A stretch of 64,000 nucleotides of DNA, from the NCBI GenBank assembly GCA_003020965.1, contig PXRL01000003.1, positions 62,001 to 126,000 on the forward strand. The letters are read 5' to 3'. The notes beneath the pieces are model-generated. The model had not been told where the DNA came from, made no database searches, and saw only the letters and a program-made list of their open reading frames with translations. The position numbers were made by a program, and so were the translations under genes. Below are positions 49,186-57,586 of this stretch, piece by piece. The first letter of the stretch is position 1. Each line of letters begins with the position of its first letter. This stretch comes from Halobacteriales archaeon QS_4_69_225 (lineage in GTDB: Archaea > Halobacteriota > Halobacteria > Halobacteriales > Haloarculaceae).

Positions 49186-49356
49186 TTGTTGTAGTTGCTC
49201 CTCCTGCGCGCGGGCTCGCGCTCCCCCGCCGTCGAACCAGCGCCGACCGGGCGGTCGACGCGGTTCTCGCACCCCGGACGGGCGCGTTCGTCCCTATCCG
49301 GCTAGGAGCATCACAGCCCCGCGCAGGCTGTACACTTCCGTACTGCAGCGGGGCAT
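49186..49356 (-). promoter_or_regulatory. Promoter and structured leader of the L7Ae operon
   Basis: On the minus strand TTTTAT at about 49356-49351 is the only TATA-like box, leaving a leader near 140 bases. The leader can form GCCCCGC facing GCGGGGC (49352-49317) and GGACG facing CGTCC near 49283, and contains TGTGATGCT. In other archaea L7Ae represses its own mRNA through a kink-turn in the leader; whether one exists here cannot be decided by eye. Confidence 0.35.
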
Positions 49357-49552
49357 AAAAGCGCTTATGAACGGCCGCGAGCGTGCGAGCCGCACGCAGG
49401 AAAGCGACGTTTGCGGCCCCCGTTCGATCGAACCGCGGCGTCGGCGAAGACAGCCCCTGGTTCGACGATAGACAAAATATATTTGGGCGAAGCTAAAAAG
49501 TGTTTATCCAGGCGAGAAGGTTTAAGTTAATCCAGGAACAAATAGTACCCGT

Positions 49553-50101
49553 ATGAGCACCCAAGAATCCGTCCGTCGTCAGGCCGGTAGCGTCGAAGAG
49601 AGCGAAGCTCTCCGCATCGAAGAGGAGAAGGCCCGACAGCTGATCGACGCGCTGAACACCGACCTCGCGGCGTCGTACGTGCTGTACCACCAGCTCAAGA
49701 AGCACCACTGGAACGTCGAGGGCGCGGAGTTCCTCCAGCTCCACGAGTACCTCGGCGAGGTCGCCGAAGACGTCGAGTACGCGGCCGACGCGTTCGCCGA
49801 GCGGGCCCAGGCCATCGGTGGCGTGCCGCTGTCGGGCGGCTCGACCTACGAGGAGCACGCCCCCGTCGAGCACGAGGGCCACGACGTCCTCGACATCCGG
49901 ACCTCGCTGGCCAACGACATGGAGATGATGGCGACGATGATCGAGACGATGCGCGATCACGTCGCGCTGGCCGCCGAACTCGGCGATTACACCACCGAGG
50001 AGATCCTCCGCGACGAACTCGAAACCCTCGAGGAACACGCCCACCACCTCGAGCACTACCTCGAGGACGACACGCTGGTCCTCGAGTCGGCGACGAACTG
50101 A
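49553..50101 (+). CDS. dpsA: Dps/ferritin-like iron-storage protein
   Basis: A 182-residue Dps. The ferroxidase residues are in HHWNVEGAEFLQLHEYLGE and ADAFAERAQAIGGVPLSG, positions about 53-90, with the conserved His, Asp and Glu; LKKHHWNV is the family signature. It stores iron as a 12-mer and protects DNA under iron or oxidative stress, as DpsA does in Halobacterium. The upstream TATA box AAAATATATTTG (near 49475) and the direct repeat TTTATCCAGG and TTAATCCAGG just before the gene could serve as regulatory sites. Confidence 0.92.
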   Translation: MSTQESVRRQAGSVEESEALRIEEEKARQLIDALNTDLAASYVLYHQLKKHHWNVEGAEFLQLHEYLGEVAEDVEYAADAFAERAQAIGGVPLSGGSTYEEHAPVEHEGHDVLDIRTSLANDMEMMATMIETMRDHVALAAELGDYTTEEILRDELETLEEHAHHLEHYLEDDTLVLESATN

Positions 50102-50111
50102 GCGGTCGCTT

Positions 50112-50252
50112 CTATCGTTCGACGTCGACGGTGTGATCCGTCGCGATCCACCCGTCGTTGTTATTTGGTTCGGTGAACACCGTCCGGTCGGGCGACGTCG
50201 AGTGCGCTCTGAGGTCGACCGACCGTTCGTCTCGTTCCTGGGTGGCTGCCAT
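50112..50252 (-). CDS. Small haloarchaeal protein with GWIATD motif
   Basis: 46 residues from ATG 50252: acidic, ending TVFTEPNNNDGWIATDHTVD. It is convergent with dpsA with an 11-base gap. The compact GWIATD segment looks like a conserved haloarchaeal small-protein family (perhaps DUF7331 or similar). Its function is unknown. Confidence 0.55.
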   Translation of the reverse strand: MAATQERDERSVDLRAHSTSPDRTVFTEPNNNDGWIATDHTVDVER

Positions 50253-50296
50253 TACCCACGGTTCCGCACCGGGGAGGCTAAAGGGTTTTGGTCGAC

Positions 50297-50899
50297 CTAA
50301 ACCCGGACCCAGCCGGTCGTCTCGGTCCGGCCGGGGAAGCGCCACCGCTGGTGGGTGGTGCCGCCGCGCCGTCGGACCTCGACGACGGCGTCGACGGCCT
50401 CGAACAGCGGCTCCGGAACCGCCTCGGGCACGGCGGGAAGGTGGAAGTGAGCGACCGCACCGGCTTCCTCAGCGGCGGCATCGACCGACCGGAGCGCGGC
50501 GATGAGCGTCGGGATGTCGGTACCGTCGACGAACGGTCGGAGCGAGTCGACGCAGATCCGCGGCGTCTCGGTCGTCTCGCCGTGATCGCGCGTCGCCGCC
50601 CCGACGTCGGCGGCGAGCGCCGTGATTCCGCCCGGGGTAGGGCCGGAGGCGTCGGACGTCGCCGCGCTCCGCGTGGTGAACGGCCGTTCGATGACCTCGT
50701 CGGCCGGTTCGTCGTCGCGAACGGGGCCGTCGGTGTCGACGAAGATGCGGTCGTCGTCGCCCTCGACGAACCGCCGGCAGACGTCGTGCTGGGCGCCGCT
50801 CGCGGCGCCGACGACCAGCACCGACCCGCCCTCGCGTCGAAGCGCCGAAAGCCCCTGCACGACGCCGGCGTCGGAGGGTGGGTTCGATTCGAATTCCAT
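50297..50899 (-). CDS. RecA/KaiC-like (DUF7504-type) protein without Walker motifs
   Basis: 200 residues. The order of strands and helices (GSVLVVGAASGAQHDVCRRF, DRIFVDTDG, RICVDSLRPFVDGTDIPTL, VRRRGGTTHQRWRFPGR) matches the haloarchaeal group of RecA/KaiC-like domain proteins, but the P-loop is degenerate, so ATP hydrolysis is unlikely. Such proteins often stand near HTH or sensor genes and may act in regulation. An A+T-rich divergent promoter region (TTTATAAAT near 50930) lies upstream. Confidence 0.5.
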   Translation of the reverse strand: MEFESNPPSDAGVVQGLSALRREGGSVLVVGAASGAQHDVCRRFVEGDDDRIFVDTDGPVRDDEPADEVIERPFTTRSAATSDASGPTPGGITALAADVGAATRDHGETTETPRICVDSLRPFVDGTDIPTLIAALRSVDAAAEEAGAVAHFHLPAVPEAVPEPLFEAVDAVVEVRRRGGTTHQRWRFPGRTETTGWVRV

Positions 50900-50906
50900 T
50901 GTTCTT

Positions 50907-50936
50907 GGTATAAAATAAACCCGATGATTTATAAAC
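50907..50936. promoter_or_regulatory. Divergent promoter region
   Basis: The boxes TTTATAAAC (50928-50936) and TATAAAATAAAC (50907-50919 region) can serve both strands: one 20-30 bases before the minus-strand gene at 50899, the other about 50 bases before the plus-strand gene at 50987. Confidence 0.45.
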
Positions 50937-50986
50937 ATTCTGGGCAGCTTCAGTATCGTTATGAGCCTCGACTACACACGCGTCGC

Positions 50987-51670
50987 ATGGACGACAGAGA
51001 CAACCTCGAGGCGTCCGTCCGGGAGCTGACGGCGACGCTCGAGGAGCTGCGGTCGGAGCTGCGCGACCCGCCGGCCCGCACCGGCCCGCTCGGGTTGCCG
51101 CGGCCGCCGTCGCCGGGAGAGCTCCTCCGGTTCACCGAGCAGTACACCATCCCGGCGCTCATCTCGCTGCTCGAGGCGAACGTCCGTCTGTTGGAGCTGC
51201 TGGCGGCCGCGCTGCGGGTGGCCGACGGCCGACCCATCGAGGCGACCGAAGAGTTGGCCGACGCCGGCGGCCGGCTGGAGGCCGTCCGCGCCGGGGGTCG
51301 TGAGGGCGTGGCCGCCGCGAGCCGGGCGACCCTCCGGCGGCTCGACGACGCGCTGGCGGAGCTGCAGACGGCCGCCGAGGGCGGCACGCCCGACGACCCG
51401 GAGGTTCGGCGGCTGCTGTCGCGAGCCCGCGAGCTCCGCTCGGAGGTGGACGAGCGGTTGGCGAAGGCGGAGGCGGAGGCGGAATCGGCGTCGGCCGATG
51501 GGACGACCGGGGCGGTCGAGGTCGACGTCGACGGGCCCGACGGGTCGGACGACGACGAGACAGACGAGCAGGCGTCGGACGACGTCGCCGTCGACGTCGA
51601 CGAGGAACTCGAGACCATCCGGCGGCAGGTCGACGGCCCGGACGACGACGAGCCGGACGACGACGGCTGA
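50987..51670 (+). CDS. Acidic coiled-coil protein
   Basis: 227 residues. The first 170 are predicted helical with heptad patterns (LEASVRELTATLEELRSEL; RATLRRLDDALAELQTAA; LLSRARELRSEVDERLAKAE), and the last 60 form a Glu/Asp-rich tail with VDVDEELETIRRQVDG. A central segment LRFTEQYTIPALISLLEANV could be a short amphipathic or membrane-surface helix. A haloarchaeal family of unknown function (perhaps DUF7547). Confidence 0.55.
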   Translation: MDDRDNLEASVRELTATLEELRSELRDPPARTGPLGLPRPPSPGELLRFTEQYTIPALISLLEANVRLLELLAAALRVADGRPIEATEELADAGGRLEAVRAGGREGVAAASRATLRRLDDALAELQTAAEGGTPDDPEVRRLLSRARELRSEVDERLAKAEAEAESASADGTTGAVEVDVDGPDGSDDDETDEQASDDVAVDVDEELETIRRQVDGPDDDEPDDDG

Positions 51671-51679
51671 CCGGCCGCC

Positions 51680-52033
51680 TCAGACCGGCTCGAATCGGTA
51701 ACCGTCCCACGACTGGCTCTCCTGCTCGCGGAGACAGACCGACGGGTCCCGCAGCTCCTCGCAGGGGACCGGCCGCACCTCGTCGCCGATCTCGACGTCG
51801 GCCGTCGTCAGTTGGCCGATCGCCCGGACGCCGGTCCCGTCGACGTCGAACTCGACGATCGCGAGGGCGTTCGGCTCCCGGACGCCGGGCGGCGTCGCGT
51901 GCGAGACCGTCCAGGTCACCACCTCCGCTGTGTGGTCGGTCAGATCGACCGTCCCGACGGGTTCGTCGCCGTCCGGCCCGACCGGATGACCCGGGTGGCC
52001 GACGGAACCGTCCGCGTAGCGGTAGGCCTCCAT
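51680..52033 (-). CDS. DUF35-type OB-fold protein of an acyl-CoA pair
   Basis: 117 residues with the DUF35 OB-fold pattern (VVTWTVSHATPPGVREPNAL, AIGQLTTADVEIGDEV). The usual N-terminal zinc ribbon is missing: only residues before the OB-fold are YADGSVGHPGHPVGPDGDE, with no CxxC. It overlaps the thiolase-like gene by one base; such pairs form complexes in archaea that shape acetoacetyl-CoA thiolase activity. Confidence 0.7.
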   Translation of the reverse strand: MEAYRYADGSVGHPGHPVGPDGDEPVGTVDLTDHTAEVVTWTVSHATPPGVREPNALAIVEFDVDGTGVRAIGQLTTADVEIGDEVRPVPCEELRDPSVCLREQESQSWDGYRFEPV

Positions 52034-53184
52034 CACCGCCCCTCCAGAACGGCGACGGTGACGCAGTTGCCGAAGCCGCCGACGTTGCACGCCAGCCCGA
52101 CGTCGGCGCCGACGCCCCGCTCGCCGGCCGTGTCGGTCACCTGCCTGTATATCTCGTGGCCCTGGGCGACGCCGGTCGCCCCCAGCGGGTGGCCCTTGGA
52201 CTTCAGCCCGCCGGACGTGTTGACCGGCAGCTCCCCGTCGCGGTCGGTCCGGCCGGCCTCGACCGCCCGCCAGGCCTCGCCCTCCGGCGCGAACCCCAGC
52301 GCCTCCATCTGGAGGAACTCGAGGATGGTGAACATGTCGTGGAGTTCGGCCACGTCGACGTCGTCGGGGTCGCGGCCGGCCATCTGGAGGGTGTCGCGGC
52401 CGGCGTCGGCGACGGCGCTCATCCGCGTCGGCTCCGCCCGCTCGTGGACGACGTGCGTGTCGGTCGCCCCGGCGATGCCCGTGATCACGGCATAATCGTC
52501 GGCGTACTCCGCGGCCCGGTCGGCGGGACAGAACAGCAGCGCCGCGGCGCCGTCGGTCACCGGACAGAAGTCGTAGAGCCGCAGCGGGTCGGCCACCATC
52601 GGCGATTCCATGGCCGTCTCGACGTCGATCTCCTCCTGGAACTGCGCGTGGGGGTTCAGCGCGCCGTTTGCGTGGTTCTTGACGGCGACCCGCGCGAGGC
52701 TCTCCCGGGGAGCGTCGTACCGTTCGAGGTAGCGTCGCGCCGTCAGCCCGGCGAACGACGGCAGCGTCAGGCCGTGTTTGTACTCGACGGGGTGGGTGAG
52801 CGAGGCAATGACGTCGGTCGACTCGCCGGTCGTCCGGTGGGTCATCTTCTCGCCGCCGACCAGCAGCGTCAGCTCCGAGGCACCGCTGGCGACGGACTGC
52901 CAGGCGGCGTAGATGCCGGCCCCGCCGGAGGCCGACGTCTGGTCGACCCGCTGGGTGTAGGCCGGCACCGCCCCGAGGTCGGACGCAAGAGCGTTGGAGA
53001 CGCCCGTCTGGCCCTCGAACTCGCCGCTGGCCATGTTGGCGACGTACAGGTGGTCGACGGCCTCCGGCGGGACGGTCGCGTCCTCGAGACACGCCGCGCC
53101 CGCCTCCACGAGCAGTTCCCGAATCCACGCCTCGCGCCGGCCGAACTCCGTCATCGAGGCGCCGACGACGGCTACGTCGGTCAT
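52033..53184 (-). CDS. Thiolase-like acetyl-CoA acetyltransferase
   Basis: 383 residues of the SCP2-thiolase/HMG-CoA-type group: start TDVAVVGASMTEFGRR, an active-site cysteine region SASGGAGIYAAWQS in which the Cys position is replaced by Gly-Ala residues, and the late blocks ELHDMFTILE and NTSGGLKSKGHPLGATG and CNVGGFGN. It forms a pair with the downstream OB-fold gene, so an archaeal acetoacetyl-CoA thiolase-type complex is likely; assignment to a pathway is inferred. It is divergent from the ABC ATPase gene. Confidence 0.8.
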   Translation of the reverse strand: MTDVAVVGASMTEFGRREAWIRELLVEAGAACLEDATVPPEAVDHLYVANMASGEFEGQTGVSNALASDLGAVPAYTQRVDQTSASGGAGIYAAWQSVASGASELTLLVGGEKMTHRTTGESTDVIASLTHPVEYKHGLTLPSFAGLTARRYLERYDAPRESLARVAVKNHANGALNPHAQFQEEIDVETAMESPMVADPLRLYDFCPVTDGAAALLFCPADRAAEYADDYAVITGIAGATDTHVVHERAEPTRMSAVADAGRDTLQMAGRDPDDVDVAELHDMFTILEFLQMEALGFAPEGEAWRAVEAGRTDRDGELPVNTSGGLKSKGHPLGATGVAQGHEIYRQVTDTAGERGVGADVGLACNVGGFGNCVTVAVLEGR

Positions 53185-53256
53185 GTCCGGGCATCTCGTG
53201 GGACGTGCCTAAGCGTTGGGGACCGTCGGTCGGGGCCGTCCGGGAGCGCAAGGTAC

Positions 53257-53273
53257 TTTTGGCCTCCCTAAAC
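53257..53273. promoter_or_regulatory. DtxR/Idr-like inverted repeat
   Basis: TTTTGGCCTCCCTAAA has the form TTTxGG-N3-CCxTAAA and resembles operators of haloarchaeal DtxR-type metal regulators (TTAGG...CCTAA). It lies in the 147-base gap between the divergent thiolase and ABC genes. Identification is by eye only. Confidence 0.35.
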
Positions 53274-53277
53274 AGCT

Positions 53278-53325
53278 ATGAACGATGGGAGCCGAGACGC
53301 CGGCCGCGGCGAGCCGCCGAGGTGA
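53278..53325 (+). CDS. Candidate 15-codon leader peptide or start remnant
   Basis: ATG 53278 directly after the metal-regulator-like box reads MNDGSRDAGRGEPPR, then TGA at 53323, six bases before the ABC start. It may be a leader peptide, or the N-terminal remnant of a substrate-binding protein gene lost by deletion. No further evidence is visible. Confidence 0.2.
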   Translation: MNDGSRDAGRGEPPR

Positions 53326-53330
53326 GGGCC

Positions 53331-54470
53331 GTGTCTAGCGAACTCCTCGAACGCTTCCCGGAGGCGACCGACGACGCCCGGACGCACGGGGAGTCGGTGC
53401 TCGAACTCGACGGACTGGAAAAGTCCTACGACGGGACGTCGGTGATTCGGGAGCTGTCGCTTTCGGTGTACGACGGCGAGCTGCTGACCCTGCTCGGGCC
53501 GTCGGGCTGCGGGAAGACGACGACGCTGCGGCTCATCGCCGGGCTGGAACGGCCCGACGCCGGAGCGGTACGGATCGGCGAGGAGACGGTCTCCGGGGCG
53601 GGCTTCACCCCACCGGAGGACCGCGACGTCGGCGTCGTCTTCCAGGAGTTCGCCCTCTTTCCGCACCTCACCGCACGGGAGAACGTCGCCTTCGGCATCG
53701 ACGACTGGGCGGAGCCGGAGCGGCGCCGGCGGGTCGACGAACTGCTGGAGCTGGTCGGGCTGGCCGACCACGACGACAAGCCGCCCGAGGAGCTGTCCGG
53801 CGGCCAACAGCAGCGGATCGCGCTGGCCCGGTCGCTGGCGCCGGAGCCGAGCCTGCTGCTGCTCGACGAGCCGTTCTCGAACCTCGACGTCGACACGCGG
53901 GTGCGGATGCGCGAGGAGGTACGAGAGATACTGAAGGCCGCCGGCGTCACCGCCATCTCCGTCACCCACGACCAGGAGGAGGCGATGTCCATCTCCGACC
54001 GCGTCGCCGTGATGAGCGACGGCCGCATCGAGCAGGTCGGGACGCCGGAGGCCGTCTTCCAGCAGCCGGCCTCTCGGTTCGTCGCCGACTTCCTCGGCCA
54101 CGCCTCCTTCGTCTCCGGCCGGCTCGCCGACGGCCGCGTCGAAACGCCGCTCGGCTGCGTCCCGTTCGACCGCGTCGACGGCCTCACCGAGGAGTACCGC
54201 GGCACCGAGGTCGACCTGATGGTCCGGCCGGACGACGTCCGCGCCGAGGCGACGACGACCGACCCCGACGGCGAGATCGTCCACCGGCGGTACCTCGGGC
54301 CGACTGTCCTCTACCGCGTCGAACTCGAATCCGGCGATGTCGTCGGCTGCATGCACAACCACGACGACGAGGTCTCGCTCGACGACCACGTTCGCGTGCG
54401 GCTGGACGCCGACCACGACCTCGCCTGGTTCCCGACGGACCGAGAGACGCCACCCGACGGCACGCGGTGA
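53331..54470 (+). CDS. ABC transporter ATP-binding protein (FbpC/PotA type)
   Basis: From GTG 53331, 379 residues. Walker A GPSGCGKTTT near 58, Q-loop VVFQEFALFPHLTARENVAF, signature LSGGQQQRIALARSL near 155, Walker B LLLLDEPFSNLD near 175 and H-loop SVTHDQEEAMSIS. A C-terminal TOBE-like regulatory domain follows (VMVRPDDVRAE). This type drives import of iron(III), polyamines or sulfate. No permease or binding protein gene is adjacent, so it is either an orphan or the survivor of a deleted operon. A GTG at 53322 is an alternative start. Confidence 0.8.
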   Translation: MSSELLERFPEATDDARTHGESVLELDGLEKSYDGTSVIRELSLSVYDGELLTLLGPSGCGKTTTLRLIAGLERPDAGAVRIGEETVSGAGFTPPEDRDVGVVFQEFALFPHLTARENVAFGIDDWAEPERRRRVDELLELVGLADHDDKPPEELSGGQQQRIALARSLAPEPSLLLLDEPFSNLDVDTRVRMREEVREILKAAGVTAISVTHDQEEAMSISDRVAVMSDGRIEQVGTPEAVFQQPASRFVADFLGHASFVSGRLADGRVETPLGCVPFDRVDGLTEEYRGTEVDLMVRPDDVRAEATTTDPDGEIVHRRYLGPTVLYRVELESGDVVGCMHNHDDEVSLDDHVRVRLDADHDLAWFPTDRETPPDGTR

Positions 54471-54713
54471 CACGGACTTTCTGAGTTTTCTCCCGATTGT
54501 CGTACGACACGGACGCCGCGGTGACCGGGACTCGGCGGCAATTCTCACTACCTCGGACACGTAATTCGGAGACTGACGCGGGACAGACGGACCCGGGTCT
54601 GGAATCGCTGGGACGCCCGATCTACCCCTATTTTGCCGATCACTGGACTCTCGGCCCCGCCGCATCGATTCGATATATCAGCATATGATTTACGTGTCAC
54701 CGAAGAGCCGGAC

Positions 54714-55861
54714 TCACCGCTCCGTCTCGACGGATTCGGTCATCGATCCGAGATGTTCGACCCGTATCTCGACCGGCGAATGGGTCCGGAACGACCCGGT
54801 CGCGACGCCGGGCTCCGGCGGCGGAATGTCCATAGCTGCGACCGAGCGCTCTCACTCCCGGACGTCGGTCTCGGGTCTGTCCCGCGCCTCGGTCAGCCGT
54901 TCGAGGGCACTCGCGAGTGCCGCTGGCGACCCGGTCAGTTCGGCCGCCGCGACGTCGGTTACGCTCTCGCGCCCGCGGAACGGTACCGCGGCACCGAACT
55001 GTCCGTACCGCTTCAGTAATTTGGACACCAGGCTCCAGAACCGGTCTTCGAGGTCGGCTCCTCCCGGATCCACTCGTCGGCCGCCAGCACCGGTCCGAGG
55101 GCCGCACCCATCACCCGGCCGTTGCCGCTGGCCAGGTGGGCGACCTCGCGGGCAAGTGCCGCCTCCAGTTCCGCCTCCGGGAGCGCACCGACCGGCCCCA
55201 ACGACATCAGCAGAACGTCGTTCCCGCCGCCGACGGTCATCGATTCCGGCCGCTCAGAGTCGACGACCCGGACGGACGGCTCCAGCACGTCGGCCAGCCG
55301 AGCCAGCCGGCGGACCGTCGAGGCGACCTGTGATTCGGTGTGCCCCAGCAGACCACCGTCCACGACGGTTCGGGGTCCGGAGATCCTGGATTCTGCTTTC
55401 GACTTCTCGAACCATCGTCCGGACAGCGAGGCCGTCGAAGGCGACCGCGAGAAGCAGGAGGCCGGCCGACACCGACGGCCGCGCGATTACCGCGGCGCAC
55501 GTCCCGATGACCACCGTGTAGAGACAGCCGAGAACCGCCGCAACGACCACGATCCCCGGGGTCGTCCGTGGCAGCGGGCGCTCAAATCGGGGTCGCGCCC
55601 GGACCGCTGACCACCCGCGGACGGCCCCGACGCCGACGGCGAGTCCGGCCGCCGCGACGGCTACCGGCGGGAACGGGATCACCGCCGAGACGCGAGACAG
55701 TAATGTGAGCCTCGTGACGACCGATTGGAACGGTTCCGCGAGCACGAGTCCAAGCCCCTCGTCCAGCACGCCAATGACGGGTCGACGAGGGCCAAGGTGA
55801 GGGGGATGTACGACGCGACAGCCATGCGAATGAGAAGGGACGCGCGGAGCCGGAGGTCCAT
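54714..55861 (-). pseudogene. Decayed M48 (HtpX-like) membrane metalloprotease
   Basis: A membrane protease gene broken in at least four places. It starts MDLRLRASLLIRMAVASYIP, shifts frame near 55770 to VLDEGLGLVLAEPFQSVV, again near 55380 to VVDGGLLGHTESQVAST, again near 55065 to GGADLEDRFWSLVSKLLKRY, and meets an in-frame TGA at 54852-54854 before the usual tail IPPPEP and FRTHSPVEIRVEHL. In the catalytic segment the expected HExxH reads AREVAHL, so the first His is lost. It is likely a relic of a membrane quality-control protease. Confidence 0.75.
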
Positions 55862-56326
55862 CTACGGTCTCCGCTGTGCGGGAGCGGTCGCTCGATTGTC
55901 GCTACCGCCGACGGTCCCGGAGCCGCACTCGCCTCCCGAGAGATATCCGATCGCTTCCCTCGTCGGCTCGACCCCGGCCCGAAGACGACGGCCTGCCGCA
56001 TCAGTCGGCCAGGTGCGACGCGCAGTACGTCCGTCCGCGTCTGCTGCGCCGCCGTCGTACCGTCCCGGATACACCGCGACCGGTGGTTCGTCGGGAGCCC
56101 CGCTACACGGCACCCGGGGAGCATTCCACGCTCGTTCGCACGTATTGCGAGCCTTGCAACTAACGCAACTGAGTGGTTTTTCTCTACGGGGTCGGAGCAG
56201 TCCGCCGAGTGCCGGCGTTCGGTCACCCGCCGTCGGAACGCGGGTCACCGCGGCGACAGAAGTGAGAAACGTTCGGAAGCGACTCTGTCCAGGGGTTCAG
56301 TCACCTCGATCGTACACCGCTTTTTG

Positions 56327-56351
56327 ATATAGCAGCATGCAGTTTACGAAC
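56327..56351 (+). repeat. GATATAGCAGCATG motif, copy 2 of 3
   Basis: GATATAGCAGCATG-CAGTTTACG at 56327-56349. Copy 1 is CGATATATCAGCATATGATTTACG at 54670-54693, plus strand; copy 3 is in reverse at 58877-58898 (CGATATAGCAGCATGTGGTTTATG). All three share GATATA, CAGCAT and TTTA at the same spacing. They surround the decayed protease and the integrase pair, the third in opposite orientation. Confidence 0.55.
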
Positions 56352-57138
56352 TGCTGACGCGATGGATTCTGTCGATCAAAAGTATAATATATGCGACTTT
56401 TAATGGGGAGATTCAGGCGGTGTATATAAGCAGAGACGGTAGCCGGCTAAGTATCGAGTCCGATCGCCGGACCGAGTCCGTCGGGGTAATACCCGGTACC
56501 CATTGTTTCTTTCACAGCAGTCTCAAGTCGGGACTGCAGGCCTGCAAGTCGTTCGAGTCCATTGCTCTCGAGTGCCGTCATGCAGCGGCCCTGCCGTCGT
56601 CTCGGTGACTCGCGGCCGGTGCGGCAGCAGGTAACTGCCGGCAGCCAAAGAGACGGCAGCAGGCTGCCGTCGGAACGAACGCCCTCTGATCCCACGTTGA
56701 GGACGCGGAGCAGTCGGTCAAGAGACGACGCTCGTCCTACCGGACGGAAGCGAAGCTGATGCACTCGGTACGCACGACCGGGGCGCCGACAGCGGACACC
56801 CGGTGACACCACGGCGTGGTACCGTTGGTATCAAGAGGCGACCGACGCTACCGCGAATCCAGGACTTCGCGCCCGCGCTGAAACGGAAATAACGACAAGT
56901 CACGGACCACCGGCGGCGCATTGGACCGCTCGCGTCTTTGATCCGCTCTTCGTCGGCCGTCACATCGAGTCGATGATGGGTACCGTGTGGGCCATCCCCG
57001 CCGGTCGGCCTGCAGCTGCCGTACCGATACACCCGGGACTGGATCTGATATTTCTCGTGTATCGCTCAATCTAAATCCACGCACTTTACTTTTGTCGATA
57101 TTCATCACTTTCGCCGCCGGCTGAGGGATCAGTTCGAT

Positions 57139-57156
57139 CGATAAAGGCCCTTATCG
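57139..57156. promoter_or_regulatory. Near-perfect palindrome upstream of the DUF5805 gene
   Basis: CGATAAAGGCCCTTATCG is an inverted repeat with one A/C mismatch per half, 47-64 bases before the DUF5805 ATG. It could be the operator of the DUF5805-integrase unit, bound perhaps by DUF5805 itself; that is inference. Confidence 0.4.
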
Positions 57157-57202
57157 AGGTGTCTGACGTAGATTGATATGCCATCAGTTCGTCACCTCAT
57201 GT

Positions 57203-57586
57203 ATGAACGGCGACCGGGTTTCGGTCCAGACGTACGTGCCGGCCGGCCAGCGGGACCGCTGGCGCGAGGAGGCCGAAGGACTCGACATGAGCCAGGCGGA
57301 GTACGTCCGGACGATGGTACAGGCGGGGCGGCGAGGGTTCGACCTCGCCGACGAGGGCGACGAACCCACGTCTCCGGACGCAACCCCGGGGGTCGACGGG
57401 TTGAAGAGTCGGGTTCTCGCGGTGCTCGAAGAGCAGGGTGCCGCAGACTGGGACGCTCTCCTCGCCGGCGTAACCGACGACATCGAAGAGCGACTCGATG
57501 AGACCCTCGAGGAACTCCAGGATGAAAATCGGGTCCTGCACAGCGGCCGACAGGGCGGCTACACGGTGGTGGAGGATGGGCGTTGA
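57203..57586 (+). CDS. DUF5805 ribbon-helix-helix-like protein
   Basis: 127 residues. The start RVSVQTYVPAGQRDRWREEA and LDMSQAEYVRTMVQAGRRG resemble the haloarchaeal DUF5805 family, whose N-terminal part looks like a ribbon-helix-helix DNA-binding unit; the C-terminal half has LAVLEEQGAADWDALLAGV and a wHTH-like end. DUF5805 genes are commonly found directly before tyrosine recombinase genes, as here (11-base overlap). Role: probably a partner or regulator of the recombinase. Confidence 0.75.
   Translation: MNGDRVSVQTYVPAGQRDRWREEAEGLDMSQAEYVRTMVQAGRRGFDLADEGDEPTSPDATPGVDGLKSRVLAVLEEQGAADWDALLAGVTDDIEERLDETLEELQDENRVLHSGRQGGYTVVEDGR

Larger units (their letters stand above)
55862..57202. 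other. Gene-poor stretch before DUF5805
   Basis: About 1.3 kb in which no gene is well supported. Open frames exist on both strands but have basic, Cys/Arg-rich composition unlike haloarchaeal proteins. A possible 44-residue frame on the minus strand (56581-56447, MTALESNGLERLAGLQSRLE) and a TATA-like stretch AAAGTATAATATATGCG near 56380 are the only suggestive items. A palindrome before the DUF5805 gene is described separately. The stretch looks like decayed accessory DNA. Confidence 0.5.

Noticed and set aside
49250-49345. tRNA or guide RNA in the L7Ae leader
   Set aside because: Inverted repeats exist but no cloverleaf and no clear C/D or H/ACA boxes; kept only as a leader of unknown function.
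55862-56248. 128-codon minus-strand frame ending just before the M48 relic
   Set aside because: Basic, Cys/Arg/Pro-rich composition and no family resemblance; treated as non-coding.
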